A DNA stretch of 64,000 nt from Siphonodentalium dalli (GCA_032622095.1 CP136061.1:263472077-263536076), one strand, 5' to 3'. Numbered from the stretch's first letter, positions 20,810 to 32,766 are shown. Notes: generated by a model from the sequence alone, not told the origin. Numbers and translations: made by a program.

Positions 20810-21440
20810 TAGTATATTTTGGGGTGGGCCACCCTATCGCATCATTTATCTGGTCAACATCGGTCATAAATACAAGAACGTCTATGGTTGCCATTTTGGC
20901 CACCTCATATGTCAACCGCATGGGCTAGATGGGCACCTCCTGTGGTAACAGCACGGGCTAGGGGATGCGGTTTTTGGGTTTTATAGTATAATTTGGGGTG
21001 GGCCGCCCTAACGCGTCGTCTATTTGGTCAAAATTGGTTCAAAAATACCAAAAACAGCGGTGGTTGCCATTTCGCCAACCTCATGTGGCAACCGCACGGG
21101 CTAGAGGGATGCGGTTTTCATAGTATAATTTGGCGTGGGTCACCCTAACGCGTCGCTTATTTTGTCAAAATCAGTTCATAAATACCCAAACGGCTATGGC
21201 TGTCATTTTGGGCACCTCCTGTGGCAACCGCACGGTTTAGGGGGATGCGGTTTTCGGGTTTTATAGTATATTTTGGGGTGGGCCACCCTAACGCGCTGTT
21301 TATTTGGTCAAAATCGGTTCATAAATACCAGAACGTCTATGGTTGCCAACAGCTCCTGTGGCAACCGTACGGGCTAGAGGGGTGAGTTTTTCAGTTTTTA
21401 TGGTATAGTTTGGGTTGGGCCACCTTACCTTACCTCACCA
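20810..21440 (+). repeat. Right arm of the palindromic satellite
   Basis: Four to five units in opposite orientation to 17840-18630, each with TTTATAGTATAATTTGGGGT, GGGCCACCCTAACGCG and GCAACCGCACGGGCTAGAGG. The Helentron-like element lies between the two arms. From 21440 to about 21825 there is AT-rich sequence with no feature. Confidence 0.8.
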
Positions 21441-21829
21441 TTTATTTGGTAAAGATTGAATATTTCCGAATAAGGAATAAGGAACTGGGAATAAGTCACC
21501 GATTTTAAATGCCATGCATATATACCACTGGAAACGAACCAGCATTATATTTCTATTCTAATTCGAAAAGAGACTATATATGTGTATATGGTACATGTAT
21601 ACCACAGTAGTATGGCATGTGCCTTTATATAATCTCTTTACGATGATACATGTACTGCCGCCAGTGCGTTATAGTCGGAGCATTCGATGGTCTGATGATT
21701 GGATATATAGTCTGAGGCAAACCTCTAATATCGAATGATCGGACAACATTGTATAACATAGAGTGTAGACTCATGTTTATCATTTATTTGCTCTTTACAT
21801 ATAAACACATCAAAAAAAGAAAGTCCCCC

Positions 21830-22868
21830 CATAATATAATATGTAATATTTTCGGAGATATTTGGTGGATTTTGATGAAACTTGTCACAAATGCTTATTG
21901 GAGATATAGAGACACAACCCACGTGAAGGACATCCATGTGTGTGGTGTTACGGCTGACTGAGCATCTATTGAATGGGAGTGGGGTAGATTTTAAAAATGA
22001 CAAAAAAGATAACAATGAGATATTGTTCAATGAATCAATATTGCGTGTAGCCACCGTGTCGCGGGATAACCTGCTGGCATCGGGGCGATTCTACGCTTTG
22101 GAATGTTCCTCCATTCGTCCTGTAACAGACAGTGCATGTCACCGAGCATGGTGTGGTCATCGACACGATGATAAACAGCTCTCTTCAGTTCGTCCCACAA
22201 ATGTTCTGGGCTCCTACATTCAGATTCTCCTTAACAGGGACGAGGTTAGACTTATGTGTGGCCCTGATTCACATCACTCCTGGACGTCATCCTACGCAAT
22301 GTAGCGTTTGTTAAATAACGATCTTGTCTAGCGGTTGTAACCCTCAGTCTTCCAGTTCTGGGGCGATCTGCGATATTGCCAATCTGCTGGTTTCACTGTC
22401 TTAAATTCTGTATTGATTTTGGCATTACCCCATGCGGCGGACACATGATTTATGGAGAAATTCACCTCCAAAAAGGCCGATAGCTATGCCTCTGTTTTGG
22501 GTTGGTATTCGACCTATCACTGATTGGTTTCAACCTTCCCAGCTAAAGGGGTATGGAATGACTGAAGGGAATGAGTATGGACTGGGTACATACTGTACCC
22601 ATTCGGCAAAGTTATGCTCTAAAGCATGCAGGGGGACTCACAACATCATTTTCTGACAAAAACTACAGGCAGTACACAATGTGTAATCAAGGAAACAATA
22701 CTGTGGCCGAGATCACTCTACCTGTGTGTTTGCCATTTTTGAAAAGCACCCTTCCTCCAAAAAACTTGTGCTCAGTCGTCCGTAACACGAATTGTGTCTC
22801 TAGCTCCAGTAATCATTTGTGGAAAGTTTCACCAAAATCCAACCAATATCTCAGAAAATATTATCTCG
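21830..22868 (-). mobile_element. Tc1/mariner-like element with long inverted ends
   Basis: The left end (AGATATTTGGTGGATTTTGA, ATGAAACTTGTCACAAATG) is matched by an inverted right end (TTTCACCAAAATCCAACCAA, AATATCTCAGAAAATATTAT at 22826-22866). Further inward matches (GAGACACAAC / TGTGTCTC; GTTACGGCTGACTGAG / CTCAGTCGTCCGTAAC) suggest arms of about 170 bp. A decayed transposase lies between them. Exact ends and target duplication are not resolved. Confidence 0.6.
22080..22385 (-). pseudogene. Tc1-like transposase remnant, catalytic core deleted
   Basis: On the minus strand, 22385-22262 encodes ADRPRTGRLRVTTARQDRY, the linker after the helix-turn-helix domain of Tc1-like transposases. After one stop, 22225-22090 encodes EHLWDELKRAVYHRV and LLQDEWRNIPK, the conserved C-terminal end around the last catalytic acidic residue. 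Only ~35 bases separate the two, where about 170 residues holding the first two catalytic Asp residues should be. It is therefore an internally deleted, inactive copy. The plus-strand frames across this stretch are shadows. Confidence 0.75.
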
Positions 22869-22869
22869 G

Positions 22870-23640
22870 AATGTTGGATTCACCCCTTGCAATTGGCTTT
22901 TCATATTACATGGAATACCAAATTGAACGAATTTCAACCCACAGTTAAAATAGCTGTATAAGTTTCAGTATTACAAATGTAAAACATGTAGACTGCTGTA
23001 TTTACATGCATGTTAGCAATATTCAGTGCGGAATCTTCAGGCGCCACGAGACAAATGGCACCAGGACACCTCCCAAAAACTCCTTGCACTGGCGAAAATA
23101 GGGGGCGCACCCCATTGGATCCACCCTTGGCTATATGGCATGTTATATACTAAGCCTAAGGCTACATAAAAGGATCAACTTATGATTCATGCTTACAGCG
23201 GTGTCTTGACAAATCATGGAGGGAACTTCACTACAATACAGATGCAGATACACCAGCTGTCAGTCAACATCTTTTTCTCCAGAACCACAAGCCAGTATTT
23301 AGTCATATTTGGTACTGGGATTGACAGTCAAAGACTGTGGGGTCGCTCACCAGACTGCAAAGACTGATAAGACTTGGACTCTGGAGACCATAACAGTCAG
23401 AACTTTTCATAATCACTTTAAAAGAAGTAGATCTAAACAGGATATGTGGATAGAGAGGCTTCATGTATGTAGATCGGTGAATATCTACTTTTAAATTACC
23501 AACTGTACACTACTGATCACCCCCTCCTCCTCCAGCTCATGTCCCCTCCCGACCGGGCTCCAGACTCCCAAGTCTTAAAGTTGGAATTTCACAACCGACA
23601 TCTCAAACTTTATCAATTGTTGGAAATTTCCAATCTCACA
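22870..23640. other. Non-coding stretch without recognisable features
   Basis: Only short frames without protein character are present. The sequence is not clearly repeated elsewhere in the window. Confidence 0.4.
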
Positions 23641-24365
23641 AGCGCCTTTTTATAAAACTATTTAGACATGTTTGAAGCCCAATTATCCATGGACCCAAAA
23701 ACACCATATATGTATGTCAGATTAATCAGTCAGGTGGTTCCAAGGTAGATGTTTTAATGAATTTTGTATTTTAATGATTTTATTAGACACAAAAGTGTTA
23801 AGTCCCCATAGCCCCGTCATTTCTTAACAGGTTGCCTCATGTTAACAAATCTGAATCTCAGTCACTAAATGATCCTCCATACTATATGTAAGCTAAATAG
23901 TCCAACCGCTCTCGGGAAGACATTTTAAGTATTACTATAGAGACATACAGTTATGTCCCTGGTCCCACCCTATTTAATCTGGTGACCCCATCTGAATAAA
24001 TTTGAAACCCCATTTAAAACATGTGACCCCATTTGAACAAATCTGAACTCCAGTCACCCAAGGACCCTTCATACCAAATATGAACCCATTCAACCTGATG
24101 GTACATGAGAAGAAGTTGTTTTTAAGAATTACTATGGAGGGCAATAGTTATGGCCCTGGCTTCACAACCATTTGACAGAGTAACCTCATTTGAACAAATC
24201 TGAATGTGAGTCACCCAGGGAACATCCACACCAAATATGAACCCATTCAGTCTTTTGATCTAGAGAAGATGTTCAAATAATTGTTGACAGATGGATGGAC
24301 GGACAGACAGATGAACATGTGACAGATGAGAAGTGATGACTATAGCTTCGTCTCAGGTAAGCTTA
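23640..24365 (+). repeat. R3 array element ending in GACG-type run
   Basis: Degenerate ~150 bp units marked by AATTACTATGGAGG, TTATGGCCCTGG, CATTTGAACAAATCTGAA and GTCACCCAAGGACCCT end in a GGACGGACAGACAG run, then GTGATGACTATAGC and CGTCTCAGGTAAGCTTAAAA. The same order is seen at 25800-26260 and 27350-27940, so this is one family. Structures of this kind are common in mollusc genomes, probably non-autonomous Helitron-type. Confidence 0.7.
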
Positions 24366-24449
24366 AAAATTACATTTCATTGAACAAATCTGTAAATCAC
24401 CCCCACCCAAACACTGTGGGGACATCCCTGCAAGAATATGACATTATCT

Positions 24450-25805
24450 TATTATACCCCCTTTTTAAAAAAAAGGGGGTTAACTGTTTTGCACCTGTCC
24501 GTGCGTCCGTCCGTCCGATGTCTGTTCATGACATAACTTGAACAGTAGTGCTCGGATCTCAATGAAATTAGGTATGGATGTTCACTACTATGAGGACATT
24601 AAATAGAGGTTTCCATCGTTTTGTTCGGAATTTCCATTCTAGAGTTATTCATCTTTGTTGATCTGGAAATAGTGGCTTTTTGGTCCATCTGGTGTCTGTT
24701 CATGTCGTAACTTCAACAGTTGGGCTGGGATCTCAACCAAATTTGGTGTGGATGTTCACAACTATGAGGACATTAAATAGTGGGTTCCAACGTTTTGTTT
24801 GGATTTTCCATTCTAGAGTTATTCATCTTTGTTTATCTTGAATGTTGGATTTTTGGTCCGTCTGGTTTCTGTTCATGTCATAACTTGAACAGTAGTGCTC
24901 GTATCGCAATGAAATTTGAAAGGAATGTTGACTACTATGAGAGCATTCAATTGAGGGTTCCATCGTTTTGTTTTGATTTTCCATTCTAGAGTTATTCATC
25001 TTTGTTTATCTGGAAATGTTGGCTTTTTGGTCTGTCTGGTGTCTGTTCATGTCGTAATTTCAACAATTGTGCTGGGATCTCAATGGAATTTGGTATGGAT
25101 GTTCACTGCTATGAGGACATCAAAAAGAGGGTTCCATCGTTTTGTTTGGATATTCCATTCTAGAGTTATACATCTTTGTTCATCTGGAAATGTTGGCTTT
25201 TTGGTCTGCCTGTTGTCTGTTCATGTTGTAACTGGGATTGTGCTGGGATCGTAATGGAATTTGGTATGGATGTTCACTGCTATGAGGATATTCAATAGGG
25301 GGTTCGATTGTTTTGCACCGCTGTTCCTTTCTAGAGTTATTCATCTTTGTTCATCTGGAAATGTTGGCTTTTTAGTCCGTCTGGTGTCTCTTCATGTTGT
25401 AACTTCAACAATTGTGCTGGGATCTCAATGGAATTTGGTATGGATATTCACTGCTATGAGGACATTCAATAGTGGGTTCCATTGTTCTGTTCCGAGTTAT
25501 TCATCTTTGTTTATCTGGAAATGTTGGTTGTTTGGTCCATCCGATGTCTGTTCAGCTCATAACTTGAACAGTAATGCTCGGAACTCAATGAAATTTTGTA
25601 TGGATGTTCACCACCATGAGGACATTTAATGGCACATTTAAAAGTTTGTTTAGTTTTTTTGTTCTATAGTTATCTTTGTTTATATGAAAATGCTGATTTC
25701 TGGGGCCATATGTCTGAGTATAGCCATCATAAGTTATAGATGTGCCCACACTAGGCGTATGCCACGAGGGGGTATGCGCCGGACGACAGTCCATCTCTTG
25801 TTATA
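24450..25805 (+). repeat. Array element with ~177 bp units
   Basis: It opens with TTATACCCCC, a palindromic CCCCCTTTTT/AAAAAGGGGG and (CGTC)n, and closes with CCATCTCTTGTTATACC. In between are about seven units marked by GTCTGTTCATGTCGTAAC, CTCAATGGAATTTGGTATGG, CATTCTAGAGTTATTCATCT and ATCTGGAAATGTTGGCTTTT. Open frames repeating RVIHLCLSGNVGFLV are by-products of the repeat. TTATACC at both ends suggests a defined unit, but no transposase or helicase is present. Confidence 0.8.
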
Positions 25806-26270
25806 CCAGTAATCTACATCATAGATACAGGTAGTGTGGGTGGGGCAGAGCCAAATGTCTTAACTCTGGCCCTATTTGAACAAACATGAATCACCATCTC
25901 TGATATCTATTCATCTAATAATTTTAAACATTTGCTTTTAAGAGTTGAAGTTAATAGATTTTCCAAAAAGGACCCCATTGGAACAGATCTAAACATGCCA
26001 CCAAGGACCCTGCATACACAAATATAAGCTAAATAGACTTGATGGTTCTTGAGAAGTAATAGTTTACTATGGAGGGAAAACATTATGGCCCTGGCATCCC
26101 TCCTATTTGACCTGATGAACTTATTTGAACATATCTGAATGTGAGTCACATACAGGTACTAGTAGGGAATTCATATAGATTTCGAGAAGATAACAATTGT
26201 TGATAGATGGATGGACAGAACAATGGATGGAACGACACTCTGACAGAACAACAGTTTTAATCCAATATAC
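25806..26270 (+). repeat. Second R3 element (degenerate)
   Basis: It carries GGACCCTGCATACACAAATA, TTCTTGAGAAGTAATAG and TTATGGCCCTGGC in R3 order, ending at a GATGGATGGACAG run near 26210-26240. It directly follows the preceding array element. Confidence 0.6.
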
Positions 26271-26345
26271 CCCCCAATTTTTTGTCCGTAATAAGGTATA
26301 ATGAGTTCACATAGATAAGTGGTTAAGAAAATAATATTGGAACAG

Positions 26346-26765
26346 CCAAGGGTGAATTTAGTGTGTCTGAGGTCCCAAAAGGGTGAATGTAGTGATGCTA
26401 TTCTGTAAGTGGGGCTAGCATCACCAAATTCACCATCTGGGAACCCAATTTTACTTAGTCCTCAACTGCTATGGGAGACCTAGGGACAGACATAAGTTCT
26501 CCAGCTGAAGTTGGTGGCATATGACAGTATGTGCACCCATTTGACACCTCAATTATGCATTTTATAATCTGAACAGAAGGGAAAAAAACTGCTAAAAATG
26601 TCAATTTTAGACTCTTGATACTTCCCAGAAGATGAGGCCTAAGCAGAATGAGGTCTTCAGAGGGTGTATTTGGTGATGCTAGCCTGTCGTACATGGTAGC
26701 ATAATTGAATTCACCCTCTGGGAACCGCATTCTACAAATGCCAGACACACTTAATTAAAGCTTGG
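26346..26765. mobile_element. R5-related foldback element
   Basis: It begins CCAAGGGTGAATTTAGTGTG and ends with a partial complement, ACACACTTAATTAAAGCTTGG-type sequence. Internally GTGATGCTA and its complement TAGCATCAC each recur. It is longer and more degenerate than the copy at 15705-15960. The next ~580 bases (26766-27350) show nothing recognisable. Confidence 0.65.
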
Positions 26766-27349
26766 TGAAAAGGAATTTAATCTGATATTAATGAAACTTT
26801 AGAAAACAAATGTTCAACACTATTAATCTCATTTAAATTATGAATGACATGAATACACTCCCTGGAGACTCTGCATATAGCCAGAGATACTAGTATCTCT
26901 GCTAATGCCATGAACCTGTTTGACAGATGTTTGACAGATGGTATAAAACAGGTCTGCATGCAAGCAGACTTTAGAAGTATCACGTGTCCATAGTGATAAA
27001 TTATCTCATTCAATAACAAAGCAACCTTCAGTGGTGTCATTTTCTCTTAAAAATTAATAGTGCATGGCAAAGAGGTATGAATTATAAAGGACCATAACTC
27101 TGTTAAAATATATCTGATCAAACCCATATTTGAACTTGATCTGTATTTAGGTGTCAAAAATTCATATACCAAATTTGGTGTCGATCAGATGAAAAATGTT
27201 TGATTCATCCTGGCTTGGATGAATTCTATATAAAACAAGAGTGGAAAGGGTTAAATAAACAATACCAAAATCCATACAGATGAAGAAAGTGCTAAGAAAA
27301 ATCTAGGTAAGAAATATGAGGCTGTGATGTGTCTAAAAACAAATTAAAG

Positions 27350-28270
27350 GTCAAAATACAAAAATGTAAGTTTTTGTTTTTAGAGTTATGTCCCTGGCTC
27401 TGCCCCTATTTGACCTAGTAACCCCATTTGAACAAATATGAACCCCAGTCACCAAAGGACCCACCACACATAATATTATCTAAATCGGCCCAATGGTTCT
27501 TGAGAAGAAGACGTTATAAGAATCACTAGGGAGGAATAGAGTTATGGCCCTGGCTCGGCACCTATTTGACCCGATTTGAACAAATCTGAAACCAGTCACC
27601 CAAGGACCCTCCATACAAAATATTAGCTAAATCGGCCCAATGGTTCTTGAGAAGCAGAAGTTCTAAGAATTACTATGGAGGAATAGAGTTGTGGCCCTGC
27701 TTTCTCAACTAATTGACCTGATGACCTCATTTGAACAAATCTGAATGTGATTCACCTAGGGAACATCCACACCAAATATGAACCTGTTACGTCTTACGGT
27801 TCGGGCGGAGAAGATGATTATTGACGGACGGACAGACAGACGGACGGACGGCCAGACGGACGGTGCGACGGACGGACGACGGACGAGGAGTGATGACTAT
27901 AGCTCCACCGGAGACTTCGTCTCAGGTGAGCTAAAAAGGAGTGGGGCCAGTGACATACCTGCTTCCCTCCATAGTAAATTCTAAAGCATCTTCTCAAGAA
28001 CAATCGTGACTTGGGATTTGTTCACAGGACAATAAGGGCAGATTCAGAGATATAACTCTTTCCATCCATAGCAATTCTTCATAGGTCTCCAGCACCTGAA
28101 GACTGAGTTGGTCATATTTGGCGTTATGGTTCCTATGTGACTGGGATACAGATTTGTTAAAAAAGGGCCACCATGTCAAATATGGCGGAACCAGCGACAT
28201 AACTGTTTCCATTCTTAAAAGGTCTTCTCCATAACTGAATGGGCTCATAATTGGTGTGGGGCTTCGAGGG
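27350..28270 (+). repeat. Third R3 element, with a (GACG)n run, and a related tail
   Basis: Three to four units with GCTAAATCGGCCCAATGGTT and CTTGAGAAG, then a GACGGACGGAC-type run at about 27820-27890 and CGTCTCAGGTGAGCTAAAA at 27921-27938. From 27940 to 28270 an inverted, degenerate related segment follows (CTTCTCAAGAACAATC, GACATAACT). Open frames over the GACG run are not genes. Confidence 0.7.
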
Positions 28271-28374
28271 AATGACAATATTTATAGATAGAAAATGTGT
28301 TCGATAATTTTAATAAATAAATAAATCCTATCTACATAAATACAGGTTGTTACATCCATACTCATCCTAAATAA

Positions 28375-28965
28375 AAACAAGAGGCCGCCATGGTTCCGTA
28401 GATATGATGCCCATATGGGTTTGAGATATTCATACTATGTCATAACAAGAGGCAACTGTGGTTCAATATTTGATGCTCAGATGTAAGATACATTCATAGA
28501 TATACTAAATAATAAAAAGAGGCCACATCAGTTCCATAGATGTGATGCCCATACCAGTTAGATACATTTATACTCATTCTAAATCACAACAAGAGACTGA
28601 TATGATATTCATAAAAGTAAGATGCATTCATTCTCAGACAATGCACAACAAGAGGCCACCGTGGTTCAGCATATGTGATGCCCAAACAGGTTAGATACAT
28701 TTATACTCATACTAAATCACAACAAGAGGCTACCATGGTTCTGCAAATGTGATGCCCGATCAATTCAGATACATTTATACTCGTACTAAATCACAAAGAG
28801 GCTGATATGATATTGATAAAGGTAAGGTGCATTCACTCCCATACAACGCACACCAAGAGGCCACCGTGGTTCTGCAGATGCGATGGCAAGTTAGATACAT
28901 TTATACTCATAGTAAATCACAACAAGGTTGGTATGATATTGATAAAGGTAAGACGTATTTTGCAT
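28375..28965 (+). repeat. Degenerate tandem repeat, ~65-95 bp units
   Basis: About seven units share ACAAGAGGCCACCGTGGTTC, TGTGATGCCCA and GTTAGATACATTTATACTC. Two of them also contain CTGATATGATATTGATAAAG. No coding sequence is seen. Confidence 0.85.
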
Positions 28966-29029
28966 GATTGTTCTGGGGCTATTAAGCTCAGACAAATGTA
29001 TATTCACGTTCACTGACATCAGTCCACAT

Positions 29030-29560
29030 GGACAGGACACATGGATAGACAGATTTTCCTCCCAGGATACTTGGATAGACAGATTCCACCCAGGACACAT
29101 GGATAGACAGATTTCTCCCTGGACAGACGGATACACCCAGGACACATGGAGAGACAGATCCCCCAGGATGCTTGGATAGACAGATTCCACCCAGGACACA
29201 TGGATAGACAGATTCCACCAAGCAACAATGGATAGAAGGATACCACCAGGACACATGGACAGACAGATTTCCCCCAGGCTATATGGATATACAGATCACC
29301 CCCAGGATAGATAGATTCCCCCAGGACACATGTATAGACGGATTCCCCAGGACACATGGGCAGACCTAGATTCCCCCAGGACACATGGACAGCGGATTAC
29401 CCCCAGGACACATGGACCGACAGATTCCCCCAGGATACATGGACAGACAGATTTCCCCAGGACACATGGACAGACGGATTCCCCCAGGATACTTTGATAG
29501 ACGGATTCCCCCCAGGACACATGGTCAGAGATTCCTCCCAGGATTGACAGATTTCCCCCC
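29030..29560. repeat. 27 bp minisatellite, ~18-19 copies
   Basis: Units of the form CAGGACACATGGATAGACAG followed by ATTCCCC. Copies drift (GGATAC, GGATGC, CGGATT). Because 27 is a multiple of three, long open frames run through it on both strands (for example DTWTDRFPQ); I do not regard them as genes. Confidence 0.95.
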
Positions 29561-29654
29561 ACTGCTGTTACTGACATCCGGACACATGGACTGCTTTTGT
29601 TATATAATAATTACATCCACTTTATCTTCTATAACATTTTTCATGCTAATGTGT

Positions 29655-29883
29655 TTAACCCTTCCATGATGGGAGTTGCCCTGGTGAAGCATTAAAGATC
29701 CTGTGCTAGTGCATTCCCATAGGGAGACTTGCATATATAAGAGAATGCTTACAAGATCAAGGTAAATATTGTTAGGCCAATGCTTCCTCTTATATATGCG
29801 CGGCTCCCTATGCATATGTAAGAAAATGCATTGGCACAGGGTTTTCGCAAAATTTCAGGAAGCTCCAGTCATGGAAGGGTTAA
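29655..29883. mobile_element. TTAA-flanked MITE (family R6), copy 1
   Basis: TTAACCCTTCCATGA at the left is answered by TCATGGAAGGGTTAA at the right. The TTAA duplication and CCC/GGG ends are those known for piggyBac-type elements. The interior holds palindromic GCATATATAAGAGAATGC blocks. No transposase is encoded. Confidence 0.82.
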
Positions 29884-30326
29884 ATAGGATAATTACATTA
29901 GGGCAGAAGTAAACGTAAGAATTTCATCACAACATCATGCAACATCGTGGCAATGGCATGATCAAGTTCACAATATATGATGATATTTCCAAATCAAAAT
30001 GAATTTATAGATTGATATTTTTCACTCGTTGTCATAATATATAAGTATTAACTTTGGTTTCTTAATATAATTACAAAGAATCGTGCTAAATCGCAAACTG
30101 TTTATAAAATGTAATTTATAAGTTTGTGGTTCAACATAATGTCTATAAACTGTGACATTACATTAGGAAACCAAGATTATCCTTTATATAAAAGTTTTTC
30201 ATTCAAATACATGTTACATCTTAAGCTAGCTACAAAACATTTGGTAACCATCATTTTTGGTATATCTAAGATGTTGTCCTCCTCTTGACTTGCATTGAAT
30301 GAATACTCCACCTCAACTAGATTGCA

Positions 30327-30516
30327 TTCACTGACATTCAGACAGATGGAAAGACTGTCAAGCCGGAAAGTACATTTCACCACAAATAATACATTTAATT
30401 TTAAGATTCCCCATTCACTGACATTCAGACAGATGGAAAGAGTGTTAAGCCAGAAAGTACATTTCACCACAAATAATACATTTAATTATAAGATTCTCCA
30501 TTCACTGACATTTAGA
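30327..30516 (+). repeat. 89 bp tandem repeat, 2.2 copies
   Basis: ATTCACTGACATTCAGACAG, GGAAAGTACATTTCACCACA and AATAATACATTTAATT recur with a period of 89 bp. Copies are over 90% alike by eye, so the duplication is fairly young. From 29884 to 30326 I see only AT-rich sequence. Confidence 0.9.
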
Positions 30517-30656
30517 TAGATGTTACATCAGCATCACAAAAGCCAGTAATAGATGCCATAGCAAATAGCAACCTGTATAGCAAATGTTTTCTCTTACACT
30601 AATCAGGTCATGTGACTCGGTAACGCAAAGGACGGTTCAGTAAATAATTTCTCTAT

Positions 30657-30914
30657 TTAACACTTTCATGACTGGAGCTACCGGAAATTTGCAAAACCCT
30701 GTGCCAGTGCATCTCTTATATATGCGAGTCACCCATAGGGAGCCTCGCTTATATCAGAGAATGCATTGGCCTAACAATATTTAACTTGATCTTGTAAGCC
30801 AGAACATTCTCTAATATATGCGAGCTCCCTATGGGAGACTCGCATATATAAGAGAATGCATGGCACAGGATCTTTAATGCTGCACCAGCACAGCTCCCAT
30901 CATGAATGGGTTAA
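30657..30914. mobile_element. TTAA-flanked MITE (family R6), copy 2
   Basis: The ends read TTAACACTTTCATGACTGG and CCCATCATGAATGGGTTAA, with internal blocks CTCTTATATATGCGAG and GCATATATAAGAGAATGC as in copy 1 but in the opposite orientation. Another internal duplication makes it slightly longer. Confidence 0.8.
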
Positions 30915-31059
30915 AGAAGTATTCATGGTGCCAGTTATAACGACATCGCTGGCACTGTAGCCAAACTCCAAATATGGAGCGATAAAGAATGCGGAAAGTT
31001 TAAATGTCTAAATAATACCAGAGGTCAACAATAAGGTTGGGATCAGTTGGCTAAAAAAT

Positions 31060-31810
31060 TTTGGCTGTAGGACATGGCGAAATATTTAGTGATGGAAAGA
31101 GAAAAATCCATTGATAGGCCGTCAGCTATGTTTTTGATCGAAAATCATTCAAATTTGATAACTACTATCTAGAATTGAACCTGAATATGTCTGTAAATTT
31201 TCAAAACATTTCTCCGATAAATGTTGAATGCATGGTGTGCCGATGGTTTCAAATTTGAAATTCACGATGGCCGCTAGTGGCTGGATTTGTAAAGAAATTT
31301 GTAAAATTTCTCCCCCTGAAAATCAATATGAAGTTTTGTGATGATCGGTTGACGGCTGTGTCCTGTGCCCAAGGATTTAGTAAAGAAAAAAGTAAACAGG
31401 AGATCCATCTGAAGTTTGGTGACGATCGGATCAGGGATGTGGTTTGTAGGGTGTGCCAAAGGATTTAGTCATGCAAAGAGTAAAATCCAAGATATCTGCC
31501 AGTGGCCATGTATTTGATTGAAAATTGTTCAAATTCGATAGTTACCATCCAGAGGTGATTCTAAACATGAATGTAAATTTTCAAAACAATTCTCCAATAA
31601 ATGCTGGCTGCAGGGTGTCCCAATGGGTTCAAATTTGAAATCACAATGGCTGCTAGTGTTTTTTGATGAATTTCGACAAATAAAACAAATTGATGACTTC
31701 CATCTAGAGGTCACCTCGAAGATCCCATATGAAGTTTGGTGACGATCGGATGATCAATGTGGCCTGTAGCTTGTGCCGAAGGATTCAGTCATGCACGGTG
31801 GTAAACGGTT
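31060..31810 (-). repeat. Minus-strand fragment of the ~180 bp Helentron-like array
   Basis: GAAGTTTGGTGACGATCGGA, GGTGTGCCAAAGGATTTAGT and GCAAAGAGTAAAATCCAAGA are complements of unit blocks at 18.8-20.6 kb. About four degenerate units are visible, without recognisable ends. Confidence 0.7.
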
Positions 31811-31998
31811 ATCATAAATCCCAAAAAAATTGGCAACTTGGCATTGAATGAGTTAATCATAAAATTGGTAGACCATAAACACTACTGCATTCCAAACAAT
31901 GAAAATTTTCAGCTCGTGATATCAAGGTCAGGCTTTTGTGGGCACTTTTGTTGTAAAATTTGCATTGCAAGCCCTTTTTATATATCTATAACGCTACT

Positions 31999-32766
31999 AG
32001 CGAGATGCTAGTTTATGTCCGAGAATACCTGAATACACATTCTATAACAGGCTTTACACGTTAGTGACCAGCTCACATAAAACCACCAATAAATATAATC
32101 AAATATCACCATTGTGACAATCAACTGGTTTATTCTGTAGAAAAACATGTTATTTTTTCTGAACTCCACAACTAAAAAGTATGAATGCATTTGACCTCTT
32201 GAATTAAGACAACTTTTTCCATCATAGCACTCATAAGGTAAACATAAACAACACCAGGTGGTTGTAAATTTAAATAATTCTATCACGTTTTCCTGGTAAT
32301 TTGTAAATTGAAAATTACGTATTTATCGAGAGATGTTCCGTGTAAGAATTGTTTAACTAATAAGTAATATAAATAACACTTACAATAAATATCAACACAT
32401 ATTAATAGTGATGGTATGTTGGAATAAATTAACAGCACACGTTGTCCTAAATCTGGTGTGGATGGGTGTATTTTATTGTTTATGGGTGACTTTGGGTGTA
32501 CTCGGTTGTTGGCATAGAAGCCGAACATTGTCGATTACACTTCTGCTTTCAATTTAAACATAAACAAATCGATGTTAGTTCTAATAAACCAGAATATTCT
32601 ATGCAAAATTTAATATGAAATTTAAGATTATTATACATTATTATGACCATGAGATTTTTAAAATCTGGTAAAATAGACTACAATTCCCGTCACCAGGTCT
32701 GGGCGAAAAGCCTGTTATAGAATGGGTGTTAAGGTGTTCTCGGACAAAATAAATTAGCATCTCGCT
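31999..32766. mobile_element. 0.77 kb element with ~60 bp inverted ends
   Basis: AGCGAGATGCTA, GTCCGAGAATACCT and CATTCTATAACAGGCTTT at the left are complemented by AAAGCCTGTTATAGAATG through TAGCATCTCGCT at the right end. No target duplication is evident and no transposase is encoded. Confidence 0.75.

Noticed and set aside
21936-22314. Plus-strand frames over the Tc1-like remnant
   Set aside because: The minus strand encodes recognisable transposase blocks; these are shadows.
28891-29577. Several 60-120 codon frames over the 27 bp array
   Set aside because: A repeat length divisible by three keeps all frames open; the peptides are only repeat translations.
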